Shown here: piece by piece, positions 23,150-33,769 of the stretch | How positions within the stretch are numbered: position 1 is the first letter of the stretch | Layout of the letters: each line of letters starts with the position of its first letter | Assembly: GCF_000182565.1 (NCBI RefSeq) | Contig: NW_015971537.1 | Location: 1,461,299 to 1,525,298, forward strand | Length of the DNA: 64,000 nt | Source: Spizellomyces punctatus DAOM BR117 | Lineage: Eukaryota; Chytridiomycota; Chytridiomycetes; Spizellomycetales; Spizellomycetaceae | Direction: 5' to 3' | Program-made: the position numbers and the translations under genes | The notes under the pieces: generated by a model | What the model was told of the DNA's origin: nothing | What the model saw: only the letters and a program-made list of their open reading frames with translations | Databases searched by the model: none

Positions 23150-23374
23150 GGCGACGGGCGCCCAGCGTACGGAAGGACTCGAATGACCAGGTGGAGAGAA
23201 ATGGAGGTTCTTGAAAAGCTTGACAGGCCAGATGCTGGGCACATTGTTGGGTCACGAAATGGCACAGTCATTAAGCATTGCACAGTCATCGATCCGGACG
23301 ACGCCTTCGGACATGAATTGTCCCCAGCTCTACTTCCAAACGGTTCTCTACCTGACCGCAGGAACTAAGGCGTC

Positions 23375-25048
23375 ATGGCGCTGTTCCGAGCCGCGGGACC
23401 CACGCTGTTTGACCAGGAGGAACCAACGGTTTGCAGGTGAAGAGTCAGCTTGTTTGCCACCTACGGTACTATGGACTCATTAGATACTTGTTGCGGAGTC
23501 CAGTCGCCCACGAGCCAACGTCAAAGTTACATATGCAGACCGTCGACTTAAACGAGAGCTCTCAGCAGCACCGACACCGGAAACAGTTTTGCATTGCTTG
23601 GACAATGTGACGGAACCATCAGAGGAGGCGACTGGAGATGCCTCTGATGGTAAAATACCTCCGTTACACGCTGAAGAAAAGGATGGCGCACGGTGAGATC
23701 TACGAGGCCAAATATGTGGTAAAAAAATCATGCTGATATGATTGCTGCAGCAACAAGAAGGCTCGATTGCAAGGCTGTAAACCCATAACGAGCTACTTTC
23801 CCGCGCCACAAAGGCAGGAACATTCATCTCCTGCACGATTGGGCCCTTCATTGGCGCGAGAAAAGGGCACAGCCGTCAAGGAGGACGAAAATCGACAATA
23901 TCTTTCTCAACCAGATCCAGCAAGTGGAGCAAAACCCAAGCTCCCCATAACAGAGAAGAATAACACACAACAGCGAAAAGGAGGACCTTCCAAATTTTTA
24001 AGCACCAAGCCCCCGATCATAAAGTATGAACAACTGTTCCTAGATCTGGGACAAAAGGATACGGGATTAGTGACTTGTCCGGATTGCGGTATGGCCTTTT
24101 CTAAAGCGAAGGCGGAAGACGATGCTCTACATCAGAAATATCATCGAGCTGTCGTTAATGGTGTTGAATGGCCGGTAAACGCCGTTTTGTGGGAATGCTA
24201 GCGACAGGTTCCCCATACTGATTGGATATATGTTCTCGACCGTAGGGCTACAAATCAGAAACAGTGGCATGCGAGTTTGCCGACAAGTCCCAGATTATTG
24301 TTGTGACCAATACTTCTGCAAAGCAATTGAAAAGCAAGGTCAGTCATATTAGCGAATACCAGTTTAGGCGGGCAACTAGACATTCTACCGCTTAGGCAGC
24401 GGCGATTGTTTCACTTGTTAACAACGAATTGGGCTCAATCTCAACGGACGTACCTATCGGTTGCAAAGTAGGATTAGAGACTGCTTTGCTAATCCACGTC
24501 GATCACCGATTGATCAATTTTCATAGATATTCTTATATATCTCCGCAGGCAAGCGTATACAAGGATGCGTGGTAGCGGAACCAGTAAGTAGCGCTTGCAG
24601 AGTGATGCTTGCAAGCGAGACAATTGGGGATGATGGAAAGGAGATCTCTATTCAAATGAATGGTAGTGTTGCCGTCAGACGGTACGTGCAGTTACCGTTC
24701 CCTTCCTGCTACTGCATTGCCGTGTGCTGCATTAACACTTACGATACTGCAGTGATGTGACGGTCGAGGTACTGTGCGGCATCAGTCGCATATGGGTGTT
24801 GAAGAGCGAGCGACGTAAAGGAATCGCATCAAAATTGCTGGATGCCGTCAGGTACTGTATGCTCCAAGCGTTGTCGATAGTTTTTTACATGGAGGCCAGC
24901 TAAAGATAGTGTATACGTCAGAGCGAAATTTCTTTTTGGATGTGTGTTGGACAAAGGCTCCATTGCTTTTTCGCAGCCTACCGGAGCCGGCAAGGCGCTT
25001 GCTGAGCGCTATTACCGTCGTTCAGATTTCCTAGTATATGATGGTTGA
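23375..25048 (+). CDS. ECO1: Sister chromatid cohesion acetyltransferase ECO1/ESCO
   Basis: A multi-exon gene. The N-terminus carries a TYADRRLKRE segment and QGCKPITSYF, a PIP-box-like sequence (Q-x-x-I-x-x-[YF]-F pattern) expected to bind PCNA. The C2H2 finger follows YEQLFLDLGQKDTG: CPDCGMAFSKAK ... LHQKYH. The GNAT domain has FLYISAGKRIQGCVVAEPV, then CGISRIWVLKSERRKGIASK (acetyl-CoA loop), KLLDAVRD, and ends AFSQPTGAGKALAERYY ... DFLVYDG. ECO1 acetylates cohesin Smc3 during S phase to lock sister chromatids together. The 5' end is uncertain: ATG 23375 (MALFRAAGPTLFDQEEPT) is the best start but its donor is weak. It is divergent to the calcineurin-B-like gene. Confidence 0.9.
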
Positions 25049-25277
25049 TGTTCTCTCATATGCCATACCAAGTTGGCCAGAAAGAGTTGTTTGCTTCCTG
25101 CTCAAACTTTGTGCATAGATAGACCTTTTTTATTGTAACGAACACTTGTACATAAATTGCATGAACATGTTTTTCATCCTGTCCTTTGCCGGTCATCATA
25201 CATAGCAACTTTCTCCTCTATCGTTAACAAAATTACTTTTACTTCAAGAATGGGGTATATGGTGCGTGTTTGATCAC

Positions 25278-27000
25278 TTACTGAAAGAGACGGCTGAATC
25301 TGGTTAAGATCTGTATGGCGAAAATGACTTTGTCCAACTTCCGTGGTTCCAAATGGCTCCTCGTTTCTGAACCTGGGTACAACGTTGTGGCTACGGCACT
25401 GTCATAGCTTCCAAGAAATATTTCAAATTTGTCGCTTGCTCCACCCACGATATCGCCTCGCACACATTGAATGGATGAACGAAGCGGACGGCTATGGTAG
25501 GCAGTCCATCGTTTTTCCGGTCCGGACTCTGCGGTTATACTTTGGAAGAGTAGACCTTGTTTTTTACACCCGTCATTTGGGTTCAGGATGAAGTCTGGTC
25601 GGGGAGTAGATAACACCAAAGTAAAATTATGGTTGTGGCCCACTTTGCTATTCGGGTCACTTGCATTAGCAGGATTTATTGGCATAATTCAATTCCTGTG
25701 CTGCAGCCACCTAGCATCGAACGTCGCTTGGAGTTGGGTTTGGCATTGGGGCTCATGATGTACGTTAAATGCCCTCAAGACATCATGGTGCCCGCTGTCA
25801 ACAATCCCGTTCAATGCACCTCGCGGCGGGTATATGGGTCGCTTTCGGATGGACACCGCTATTCATTGCAGTTTCTCACTGTACCTGCTCTATAAATGAA
25901 TATTCAATGATGCCACTCGTGGGGACAACGTATACTAAATGCCGAGCATGGATGGGGGACGGGTTGATATTCGGCAAGTCTGCAGTTCTGTTTGCTGCGG
26001 AAGACAGTCTCTCCCTCGTCCATTTTCTGCGTAGTGAATGCAATCGCAGTAGTATCCAGATGTTTGTCTTTCCTTTTGTCATATTCGTAACGTCAGTCAT
26101 GATATCTTTTCTTTTCATCCTTTTGTCACATTTGGTTTATGACCAGTGCCAACGCAGCTACAGTCCATCTCAGCCAGGTCCTCCCTCAGCCCGAAGACAT
26201 ATTGGGTATAGCAGCCGCCCCAGCCAGCGCGATCTGCAGTCCATGCAACCACCCACTCAGGCCCTCCCTCCGCCCGAAGGCATCATGGGGCATATAGCAG
26301 CTGCCCCGCGCCATCGCAGCCCACAGTCCATCTCAACCACTTACTTCAAGAGCGGGGGGCCGAGGGAAGGGTGTCTTTTTATAACCGAGGGCGACTGCGC
26401 GTTTGGGGTTGGCATGCAACGTAAGCTCTTCTCTCGAGAAGACGATGACGTTCTAGTCCCTTGAGAGTAGGACCAATCGACGTTGATTCGTAGAACGTAC
26501 TTACATCCCTGGCAAGGCGACCCGTTTGCGCTCATCTCCTTCTCACTGTTGTCGAGAAGATCAATCACCTAAAGGGTATAATTATCAGCTCACATTCATC
26601 ACGAATGCTTAACTTTTATTCCTTTTACGTCTCATTGCGGTCGACCAGGACCCTCATTACGTGGAGAATTTTGAACAGTACCTGTTGATATGTTCCATCA
26701 CTCGTACTTTTCGAATCCAGCTTGTTCTTGGTAATCAGAAGAAGCCGGACTCTATGCACCTTTGCTGGGCAGGCCACATTGGTTATGCGCAAGCTCGCAT
26801 ACTGACGTGTGCCTACATGTGGTGCGATCATGAAGCTTTATGGCAGGCTTAACATTGTACCATGAGGCTTATGGACAGGAAAAATGTGTTTCGTCACTAT
26901 ATGATGTACCTGACTGTAGTAATTCAGCAATGTTTGTCGAACATACCAAAGAAGGTTTGCTCTAGACCAAGAATGTTGGGCTTGTAGATCCTACGTGAGG
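25278..27000 (-). pseudogene. Exon-like segments of an unrecognised gene or relic
   Basis: Several minus-strand stretches look like coding exons with splice borders, but I could not join them into one frame or name the family. Segment 26345-26452 is 36 codons, between a CTAG acceptor and a GTAAGT donor, and reads NVIVFSRRELTLHANPKRA then VALGYKKTPFPRPPALE. Segment 26505-26568 reads VIDLLDNSEKEMSANG, between TTTAG and GTAAGT. Near 26640-26690 is VLFKILHVMRVLVDRNE; near 25920-26020 is KMDEGETVFRSKQNCRLAEY; 25278-25540 has SSIQCVRGDIVGGASDKFEI. On the plus strand the same interval also holds a 231-codon open frame (25769-26464) with hydrophobic segments and a Pro-rich end, and an upstream membrane-like start at 25588. 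Phase between 26505-26568 and 26345-26452 fails (it would create TAA), which favours decay. Confidence 0.3.
26161..26335. repeat. Short tandem repeat, about 76-87 bp unit
   Basis: Units starting with CAGTCCAT at 26161, 26237 and 26324 share CCTCCCTC.GCCCGAAG and ATAGCAGC.GCCCC blocks. Spacing is 76 then 87 bp, not multiples of three, so the copies fall in different frames. This argues that the tract is not a protein repeat. Confidence 0.55.
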
Positions 27001-28226
27001 CACATAACTTACAGTATCATGTCATTACCTTTGGTCCAAATGCAGATCGACCTGAGAGTCCTTGGATCCCTGCTCCACATGCTCAACGTGAAGTTACCAT
27101 TCCTGATCTTGTTCTTACTTGATGGTACGAATTCGTTTGATTCCCATAACTTTATCAGTTACACCCAGAATAATTAGTTCAAGTAATTTTACAAGAGGCT
27201 TACCAATACTAACTGTCAACTAACGGTAAGTATCAATATCCTTACTTTAGCATAAGGCAGATGGGTCAATGGTAACAAGAATAGACCTTCCCCGCTTGAC
27301 TTGTGCATACTACTCATATTCCCATCTTGGCAGGAACGCTAAAGCCAAAGCATGACACATATGCAAGTTGAGTTGACCTGCTGCTATCAAGAAATGCAGG
27401 GATAATGGTTTCATGAAAGGGATGCCCATTTGGCATTCACTGTAAGTACTTATGGCGGTGGTAAATTTGATAACTTTACTACTTGGCCTTGGTAGCGATA
27501 CTTTACTGTATTCTTTTACAGGTGTACTGAAGAACTTTTGATGATGCCCATAAACCAGCATAGCTTCCGCAGTGGGTTTCGGAATCGTCAAGTGTTCCTA
27601 TTGATTAAATTGTCATCTATCGAGTCTATGAAAATCCGCCTAAACGCACACTGGGTATATCGGTCCTATTGCCGAAACTGTTTTTGTCTCGCTACGTCTC
27701 TAATCGGGGGACACATGCAATTACTTGGCCCCGGAAGAGAACTATGTTTTCTTGGGTATACTTTCCGAGGTATACCTCTCGCTATCCGCGAAAGTCTGGA
27801 TAGTATCACAAAAGCCACCATAGCTGCTGCCGCTGAGAACACCCTTCCTTTCAGTATTATTATAGTGGATAGGGTTAAGTGTCAGGCGAGAGTACAAGTT
27901 CAATTCTCATTGATCCTAGTCTTGTTCTCTCAAGCGCCGACGGGAGGGGCTTCTGCGTTCGGTGAGGCATTACTGAATAGTAGACTGTGAATCCCAAAAC
28001 AACTCCAATGAGCGGATTCGAGAAAGGATTCTGTGGCAGTTCCAAACGCTGTTAAAAACGTTATCCATTCTGGGATGGGAATGCCCAACAGATCGCATAT
28101 CGACTGACTGGCGCCGCGATTTTACACGCAACCGGATGTATAAAGACATCCAAGAGTAACCTGCCCAACAGCGACGGTGCACCTAGGCAACGGGACGCTT
28201 TCAGACATTGTTGGGCTCCGGTGAGA
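27001..28226. other. Gene-poor stretch
   Basis: No gene could be recognised. Open frames exist (for example 27538-27990 on the plus strand) but they lack recognisable motifs or convincing splice signals. They may be old coding remains. Confidence 0.4.
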
Positions 28227-28295
28227 GTAGATCTGATTGAGCTGAACGAGACTTTTGCGGCTCAATCCTTACCGGTTCTCAAAGATCTCGGGCTT
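28227..28295 (+). pseudogene. Possible thiolase gene relic
   Basis: Twenty-three codons read VDLIELNETFAAQSLPVL followed by KDLGL. This closely resembles the thiolase block around the NEAFA motif (typically DLIELNEAFAAQ...), where the Asn lies at the active site of acetyl-CoA acetyltransferases. Nothing upstream or downstream continues the family in any frame, so it seems to be a fragment of a dead or inserted copy. The match is short, so chance is not excluded. Confidence 0.4.
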
Positions 28296-28753
28296 CGTAC
28301 TCTGGCGAGGAGTATATACCTTGTGTGAGACCAGGTTGTGTGGTTTCGCGGGATATCCGGGTATCACATGCATTTTGCATAACAGTCTGGAATGTTCGTT
28401 GAATTCATCTTGTTTGAGCCGTCCCCCGCTCGAGTCAATGACAATAGAAAAGGTATCAGTGCGGGTGCTCTGGTTTCCTGTAAACTCTTTCTGGTCTGAA
28501 TGGCTTTCACAAATCTTTGCACTCTACGGTTTCCAGTGGTTTAAAAATGCGTACTTTGGTAAGTATTCAAAATGACGAAGAAGAAAGTGGGTGGCCTGGA
28601 TCATTGTCTCTGGAGAGCGGTTTGAATCATTGAACGATGGCTGGATGATTGGCCAGCATGAGGGCTGTATTCCAGCCGCGGATCCCGCTGCATTTTCGTT
28701 CTCACATAGCCCATGTCTGTTCATGGCTGCATTCCTCGACCGCTATCATCATC

Positions 28754-28792
28754 CCATTCCTGTTTACGAGCCCTTTCCTCATTTCGTGCTGT
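28754..28792 (+). repeat. SEC10-derived 39-bp fragment
   Basis: These 39 bases match the sense strand of a SEC10 exon (the reverse complement of 16080-16118) at 35 positions. All four differences are transitions. No longer similarity to SEC10 was seen on either side. It looks like a small duplicated gene fragment. Confidence 0.45.
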
Positions 28793-29077
28793 ACCCCATA
28801 TTTTTTTGTGCACATCTCACATGAACAGGAAATTTGAGCAAGTTTGCCGGCGTATATTAAGGGGATCAATCATCGGAGCATTTTGAGGGTTTGCCTCATA
28901 AATTAGTATTAGCATGTCGGGTCGAGTGGAGCTGACATAGACCAGGACGACGACTTGTATCTGAGCGAGGACAGTAAGCATGTCAATTGGCAATTGAGGT
29001 CATCGAGTGACCTAAGCGAGCGAATACCAGGGGGCTTCAATCCCGGATCCGCCCATACTGGCGAATGTAGACTTTTC

Positions 29078-29262
29078 AAGGAGAGATTAAACAGTTTCTC
29101 CTGTGCAGTTGTGCTTGTTCAATGTACGGGGATTGCTTTGGGCCAAAAACGTGAAATTTGTCTGTCACAGCTAACTCAAGCAAAAGCATAATTGGTCAGG
29201 CGAGAGATTAGACAACGTTCTCGTGTACAGTTGCACTTGTTCAGTTTACGGGAATGTCATGG
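29078..29262. repeat. Degenerate direct repeat of about 65 bp
   Basis: 29078-29142 and 29198-29262 share the order GAGAGATTA.ACA...TTCTC.TGT.CAGTTG..CTTGTTCA.T.TACGGG. Copies are diverged and about 120 bp apart. Confidence 0.5.
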
Positions 29263-30036
29263 CCGATTCAAAGTTGTTGGTGAAGCATAGCACTATTCCA
29301 GCCATGTGCAATTGCATGTGAATGATGAATTGCTATCGGTACCAGGGTGCGAACCAAGCAACATTACTTATTTTACTTGATTCCAAAATGTAGAAAGGAC
29401 TTTTTTACCATTGGTCGCATTTATGCCGGAATTGTGTTGGTTTCCCATACGGATTGCAATTTTAATTGATACTCTTGTTATAGATATGTGCGTTACTCAA
29501 TTGGTACGATTGCGTTCATTCACAGTTGTTACAAATAAGATGGCATATTCCATGGACGGTAGATTTCCCATCTTTACTGTACACCAGATTTAATGTCATA
29601 GAATTGCTTTGGGTACTCTTTGCAGGTGGACCATGTCATTCTACGCTGTCTCCGTACTCTAGACTCAGAAATTACGCATTTTGGCGACCAACCATGATGG
29701 TAGGGAACAGGCAACTGAGGAGATTAAAACCCTGCTGTTCAAGACCAGACAATGGCAAGAGATTCCAACTTAACGCTTAGATGCAAGATGGAATATGATG
29801 CATTTGCGCACGCTCACTGCCAATACAAATTGGTGTGGCCGCCACTCGGAAATTTCATCGAACGTGTCATGGATTCATGAGTGAAATGGTTGACATGGGA
29901 CGGAAACTTGGATAACTCGGCGAGTTCTTAACTTGTCAAGGAAACCAGAACGGCTCTAAAAAGCCCTCGCGCCTGGCTACTAGCTTATTGTATTACTTTT
30001 CTGGTTAGCAGTCTTTTGCGCCCGCAAATTGGAGGT
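29263..30036. other. Stretch with no recognised feature
   Basis: AT-rich sequence without a supported gene, tRNA or clear repeat. Confidence 0.4.
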
Positions 30037-30190
30037 CAAACGCTGGGTTATCATCCTGTGATGTGCACCGGGTTCTGATCCTGCGATCTGTATTATCGCC
30101 AAATGGTGAGGTTTTCGTAGTACAGCTCGGAGCAAACGCTGGGTTATCATCCTGTGATGTGCACCGGGTTCTGATCCTGCGATCTGTATT
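30037..30190. repeat. Two identical 58-bp direct repeats, 96-bp period
   Basis: 30037-30094 and 30133-30190 are identical over 58 bases starting CAAACGCTGGGTTATCATCC. The 38-bp spacer is unique. Perfect identity suggests a recent duplication. The period is divisible by three, so a minus-strand open frame passes through both, but no family is recognised. Confidence 0.8.
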
Positions 30191-30390
30191 GGAGCTCTCT
30201 CGACGCAATGTCCCCAGAGACGTTCTGTACCACTGGGACAGTATGATGGCACCAATAGAGTCATTCTAGCGCGCTGAGCCAATCGCAATCGACCCAACAA
30301 TGCTCTCAATTGTATATCATGGTGTACTCTCACCGCAGGGGAGTGTATACATGGATCTCAGAGAGAAGCTACAGTTGCGCCAAGGCCGCC

Positions 30391-30638
30391 AGGCCTTGGC
30401 GCAATGGTAGCTGAGCAACGGTAGCAGCGGCTGGTGAGGGGACGAGTTGTTCATGCTGAGGATAGTTCATACGGGGCCTTGGCACAACGGTGGCAGTGGA
30501 TGACAATGTAGGGAATATATGGGGGCCTTGGCACAACGGTAGCAGCGGCTGGTGAGGGGATGAGTTGTTCATGCTGAGGATAGTTCATACGGGGCCTTGG
30601 CACAACGGTGGCAGTGGATGACAATGTAGGGAATATAT
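30391..30638 (+). repeat. Tandem units built from a tRNA-Trp 5' half
   Basis: Two unit types alternate. Type B is 30473-30520 and 30591-30638 (48 bp each); type A is about 30415-30472 and 30521-30590. Units B and the second A begin GGGGCCTTGGCACAACGGT, the acceptor stem and D arm of the neighbouring intact tRNA-Trp, and then diverge into unrelated sequence (CAGCGGCTGGTGAGG or GGCAGTGGATGACAATG). A further partial 5' half lies at about 30391-30415. Each copy keeps the region of the internal A box but no B box. The array runs directly into the real tRNA at 30640. Confidence 0.8.
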
Positions 30639-30639
30639 G

Positions 30640-30710
30640 GGGGCCTTGGCGCAACGGTAGCGCGTCTGACTCCAGATCAGAAGGTTATGTGTTCGAATCA
30701 CATAGGCCTC
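30640..30710 (+). tRNA. tRNA-Trp (CCA)
   Basis: A complete 71-nt cloverleaf without intron. The acceptor stem pairs GGGGCCT with AGGCCTC (one G-U). The D stem is GCGC/GCGC. The anticodon stem TCTGA/TCAGA closes the loop CTCCAGA, giving anticodon CCA for tryptophan. The T arm ATGTG-TTCGAAT-CACAT has the standard B box. CCA is not encoded, as expected in a eukaryotic nucleus. It is the only intact tRNA I find in the window and directly follows the tRNA-derived tandem units. Confidence 0.92.
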
Positions 30711-30834
30711 ATTTACGATCCATGATGCAGCGTTTTTTTTTTGGTTTCATTTACTCTGCAACTCGTAACAACCTATCTGCACGTTCGAGCGGGGCAGCGG
30801 TGTTGAACGCCGCAAACTTGCCAACTCTTTTGTT

Positions 30835-30980
30835 TAGACCTGTGGTCCATGACGGTAAGGCCATCGACACCTGGTTAACGCACGCCGCGCCGTTGAACGG
30901 TGAACAGTCCATTGTGATTCATGGCGGCATAGACCTGTGGTCCATGACGGTAAGGCCATCGACACCTGGTTAACGCACGC
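30835..30980. repeat. Two 51-bp direct repeats, 95-bp period
   Basis: 30835-30885 and 30930-30980 share TAGACCTGTGGTCCATGACG and the following 31 bases without visible difference. Both are followed by AACGGTGAA, with 10 bp extra after the first copy. Period and copy number resemble the repeat at 30037-30190. Confidence 0.75.
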
Positions 30981-31290
30981 AACGGTGAATACATCGATAC
31001 CGAGTTGTACCAACTCGTATCGATATATCCACCTGCACGCAGTTTGCGTGGAATTATGACCAAGTGGGTGGACAGACTAAAATACTAGCCATACATGGGT
31101 GAACTCACGCACGCAACGAGACCTGGAGAATACAAACAATGCATTATGCTATAAAAGTATAACTGAAATCGAATCAGTTCTCATCCTTGTCTGGTGAATA
31201 GGTCCGGTAGGAGTTGCAGATTGGAACAGGGGGGATACAGAGTCCCCAGTTACCCTGTATTCAATCGCATCAGCATCGCTACCAACAAGT

Positions 31291-31388
31291 TGCAACCAGG
31301 GCACATCGTAGGCATGGCTACCCACAATGTGCTGTTTTTGCAACCAGGTCACATCGTAGGCATCGCTATCCACAGTGTGTTGTTTTTG
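31291..31388. repeat. Tandem 48-bp repeat, two copies
   Basis: Units at 31291 and 31339 start TGCAACCAGG and share CACATCGTAGGCAT and GTTTTTGCAA with a handful of substitutions. The direct head-to-tail layout suggests slippage or unequal exchange. Confidence 0.7.
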
Positions 31389-31452
31389 CAAATAGCTCAC
31401 TTGGGTGATCAATGACCTATTGCATGATCGGTTCAAGATTGGCGCTAACCCT

Positions 31453-31553
31453 ATCTGGTAAAGGCGGATAGTGCGCGACATTTGGGGTGGGACCGATCGG
31501 GAAAGACAATCTGGTAAAGGCAGGTATATTAGTGTGGCATTTGGGAACGATTG
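31453..31553. repeat. Degenerate 56-bp tandem repeat
   Basis: Units at 31453 and 31509 begin ATCTGGTAAAGGC and share GGCATTTGGG-like and CGATTGG-like blocks. They are noticeably diverged. Confidence 0.5.
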
Positions 31554-31778
31554 GTGTCGTTTACAGGTGACTAGCTACGGGGGGGACAGCTTGGACCCCC
31601 TGGCTTTTCCCAATCAGTTCCATTCCCGAGCCATCCTTTATCGATCCCCAAACAGTCCAGATAAATATCGTCAATTGTTCCAAAATGTGGGGGATCTGGG
31701 AATCCAAACTCATTTGGCTTTGATCACTTGCTTTGTTGTCGTCACTCACCATTGCTTTTGTTTGGAATTCTACATGCT

Positions 31779-32315
31779 TGAATCACGTAGGCCCGATTAA
31801 CTGTTTGCACTTTTTGTTTGGAAGGACCTCACGCAGAACTCATTCCTTTTTTGTTTACAAAGTGGGCTGGCATCACATGGGCCTCATGAAGCAGTGCGTA
31901 CTTTGCCTTTGTAGGCCTCACTCAACGGTCAACTACTGAAAGACTCGACAGCCTCCGTGCCAGACTAGACTAGAGGCAAGAGGTTAATGCTCTCGCTCTA
32001 GCCATAGATCCATGACCAGCGTTAGCAGACGAGCATTAGCGATTCATTGCCCTGCCCCAAACCCTAAACCGAATCCCAACCTGAACGCTAACCCTAACCC
32101 TAAAGCCTAATCTCAAACGCTAAACTCGAACGCTAACCCAACCCTAAACCCGTTACATTCCCCAAAATCACATGGACCTCCTCACCGATAGCGTCTCGAC
32201 AGCGTCTCTTTTGCCGCTGGATTCAAAGAAATACACGAACGGCGATACTTGGAGCAGAAGACTCTGTCGCGAAGACAAGTACGCTTCGGCTCCTCGAATC
32301 CCGTAGACCTCACCA
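31779..32315 (+). repeat. Degenerate tRNA 3'-half-like fragments
   Basis: Several short stretches resemble the T-arm and acceptor end of the nearby tRNA-Trp (GAATCACATAGGCCTCAT). They lie at about 31779-31795 (TTGAATCACGTAGGCCC), 31871-31887 (CATCACATGGGCCTCAT), 32164-32186 and 32293-32315. Two are followed by a similar TTTGCAC stretch. None can fold as a full tRNA. They look like decayed tRNA-derived repeats. Confidence 0.4.
32055..32152. repeat. Interstitial telomere-like CCCTAA tract
   Basis: About 100 bp of AACCCTAA-type words: ACCCTAAACC, GCTAACCCTAACCCTAAAG, CGCTAACCCAACCCTAAACC, with interruptions. The G-rich complement (TTAGGG) is the telomere repeat of most fungi. The tract is degenerate and interior to the contig, 1.6 kb from the assembly gap. 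Confidence 0.65.
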
Positions 32316-33769
32316 TTTGCACTTTATCATTTCCTTTGAAACACTCGGCAGTCTCTAAAAAAATCTAGAGTCAGAAAGGTTGACTTGAACCACAAGAGCG
32401 ACCTGCATACCCTATAGACGGGAGGGCGAGACGATGACTCTTTGTTGGATCGTTTTCAAATTACCCACAGGCTGCACCTAAAAGAGCACTTTAACCATCC
32501 CACCACTTGACTACAATTAGAGTAATTGGCGTCCTCGAGACGTTGAACTTGAGCCAATTCAGCGTTGCGGCGTTCTTCAAAATCAATCGTGCCGATTGAG
32601 AGAGTCTGAAATTTCACGTAGAAGTGGCTCGCGCAATGTAGATAAATTACAATACCTGATGCCTTCTGAGCTGTCCAACTCCTCCGCCTCATGCACCCCC
32701 ATCAAAGCCTACTCAATGGTATTGATTCCTTCTTGTGTACTGAGCAGCCGAGTGTGGGATCGATCGTATTCCTTTTCGAGAATATAGATGCTGAACAGGA
32801 CTCCATTCCTGTAAAGAACGAATCCGCATAAATGAATAGACATCAGCTATAACCATTGTTGCAGCATGAACAAGGTGCAGATACAAGAAGCATTGTGATG
32901 GCGCTCACCAACATTGTGCATCTTCTTTTTTGGTTTGAAACCACCACTCTTACAGAGCTAGTTCACTTCTCGCCTCCAAGATGGAGATTTCATCGCATTA
33001 ATTCAATCAACTGTTGACCGCATTTCCATTAGCAATTCATAGTCATGCTTTCTGCATGATTGCCCAGCTGAGTGAGTAGCGATTGTAGCGAGGTAGCAGT
33101 GGTATATTTGAATCACTTGCAACTCGTATCAATGGATTCACGGTCAAGCTGTACGATTTGAATTATGCGTATAAATGGGTGGCCTATGAAGGACTAGCCA
33201 ATACGTATTGGTCATATAGAAGCACTTGTGAGCTTGACCAAGTGAGTACTTGGAACTTGAGTTGTAGGGCCGTTTCTCACTTTCTTTGGACGACGTGGTT
33301 GAATCACACTAACCTTTCGCAACATGTCTTTCCTGTTTGGATGCACCTCCCATGAACGAGGATTGACTTTGGGGACCGACGCTTGATTTGGAACACTCGG
33401 CAGCCTCTACGAGCAAGTATTGATTCCCCACGGTCTTTTTTTGTTTGGATCTCTCGATAGCCTCCCACAGTTTACATCCCTCGACCATCACCCACGAGCA
33501 AGAATTGACTCTGGAGACCGACGATTGGATCCCTCGACAGCCTCTGACGAGCCGGGATTGAGAATGGATCTGATCGGCCCAAATAACAAAACTCTTGCCT
33601 TGTACCGGTGGCTACTGGCACCAGACATTTCCTCCTATTTGTTCGCCATTAAGGGAACACTGTGCTCATTTCCAATTACTTGTAATTGCGCTATAAGGTA
33701 CATGTCATGATTCGGTAAGTTGATTGGGCTTCTTGTAATTGCCTTTGTATGGGATACATGTCAGGAGAA
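32316..33769. other. Gene-poor repeat-like sequence before the gap
   Basis: No supported gene. Related phrases recur (CTCGGCAG.CTCTACGAG, CTCGACAGCCTC.GACGAG, GAGCAAG.ATTGACTC) at about 32345, 33390-33420 and 33500-33560, suggesting old tandem material. Confidence 0.4.

Noticed and set aside
24200-24260. A stop after NAVLWEC truncating ECO1
   Set aside because: A GTAAAC donor just before it and the next exon (GYKSETVACEF) restore the known domain order.
27538-27990. A 150-codon plus-strand frame in the island
   Set aside because: No recognisable motif, biased composition or splice support; a weak thiolase-like resemblance near its end was too short to use.
29980-30333. A 117-codon minus-strand frame with an internal 32-residue repeat
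   Set aside because: The protein repeat is just the 96-bp DNA repeat, whose period happens to be divisible by three; no family or start context supports it.
30037-31400. A CRISPR-like array
   Set aside because: Repeats come in pairs with different sequences and irregular unit types, not one repeat with regular spacers, and the genome is eukaryotic.
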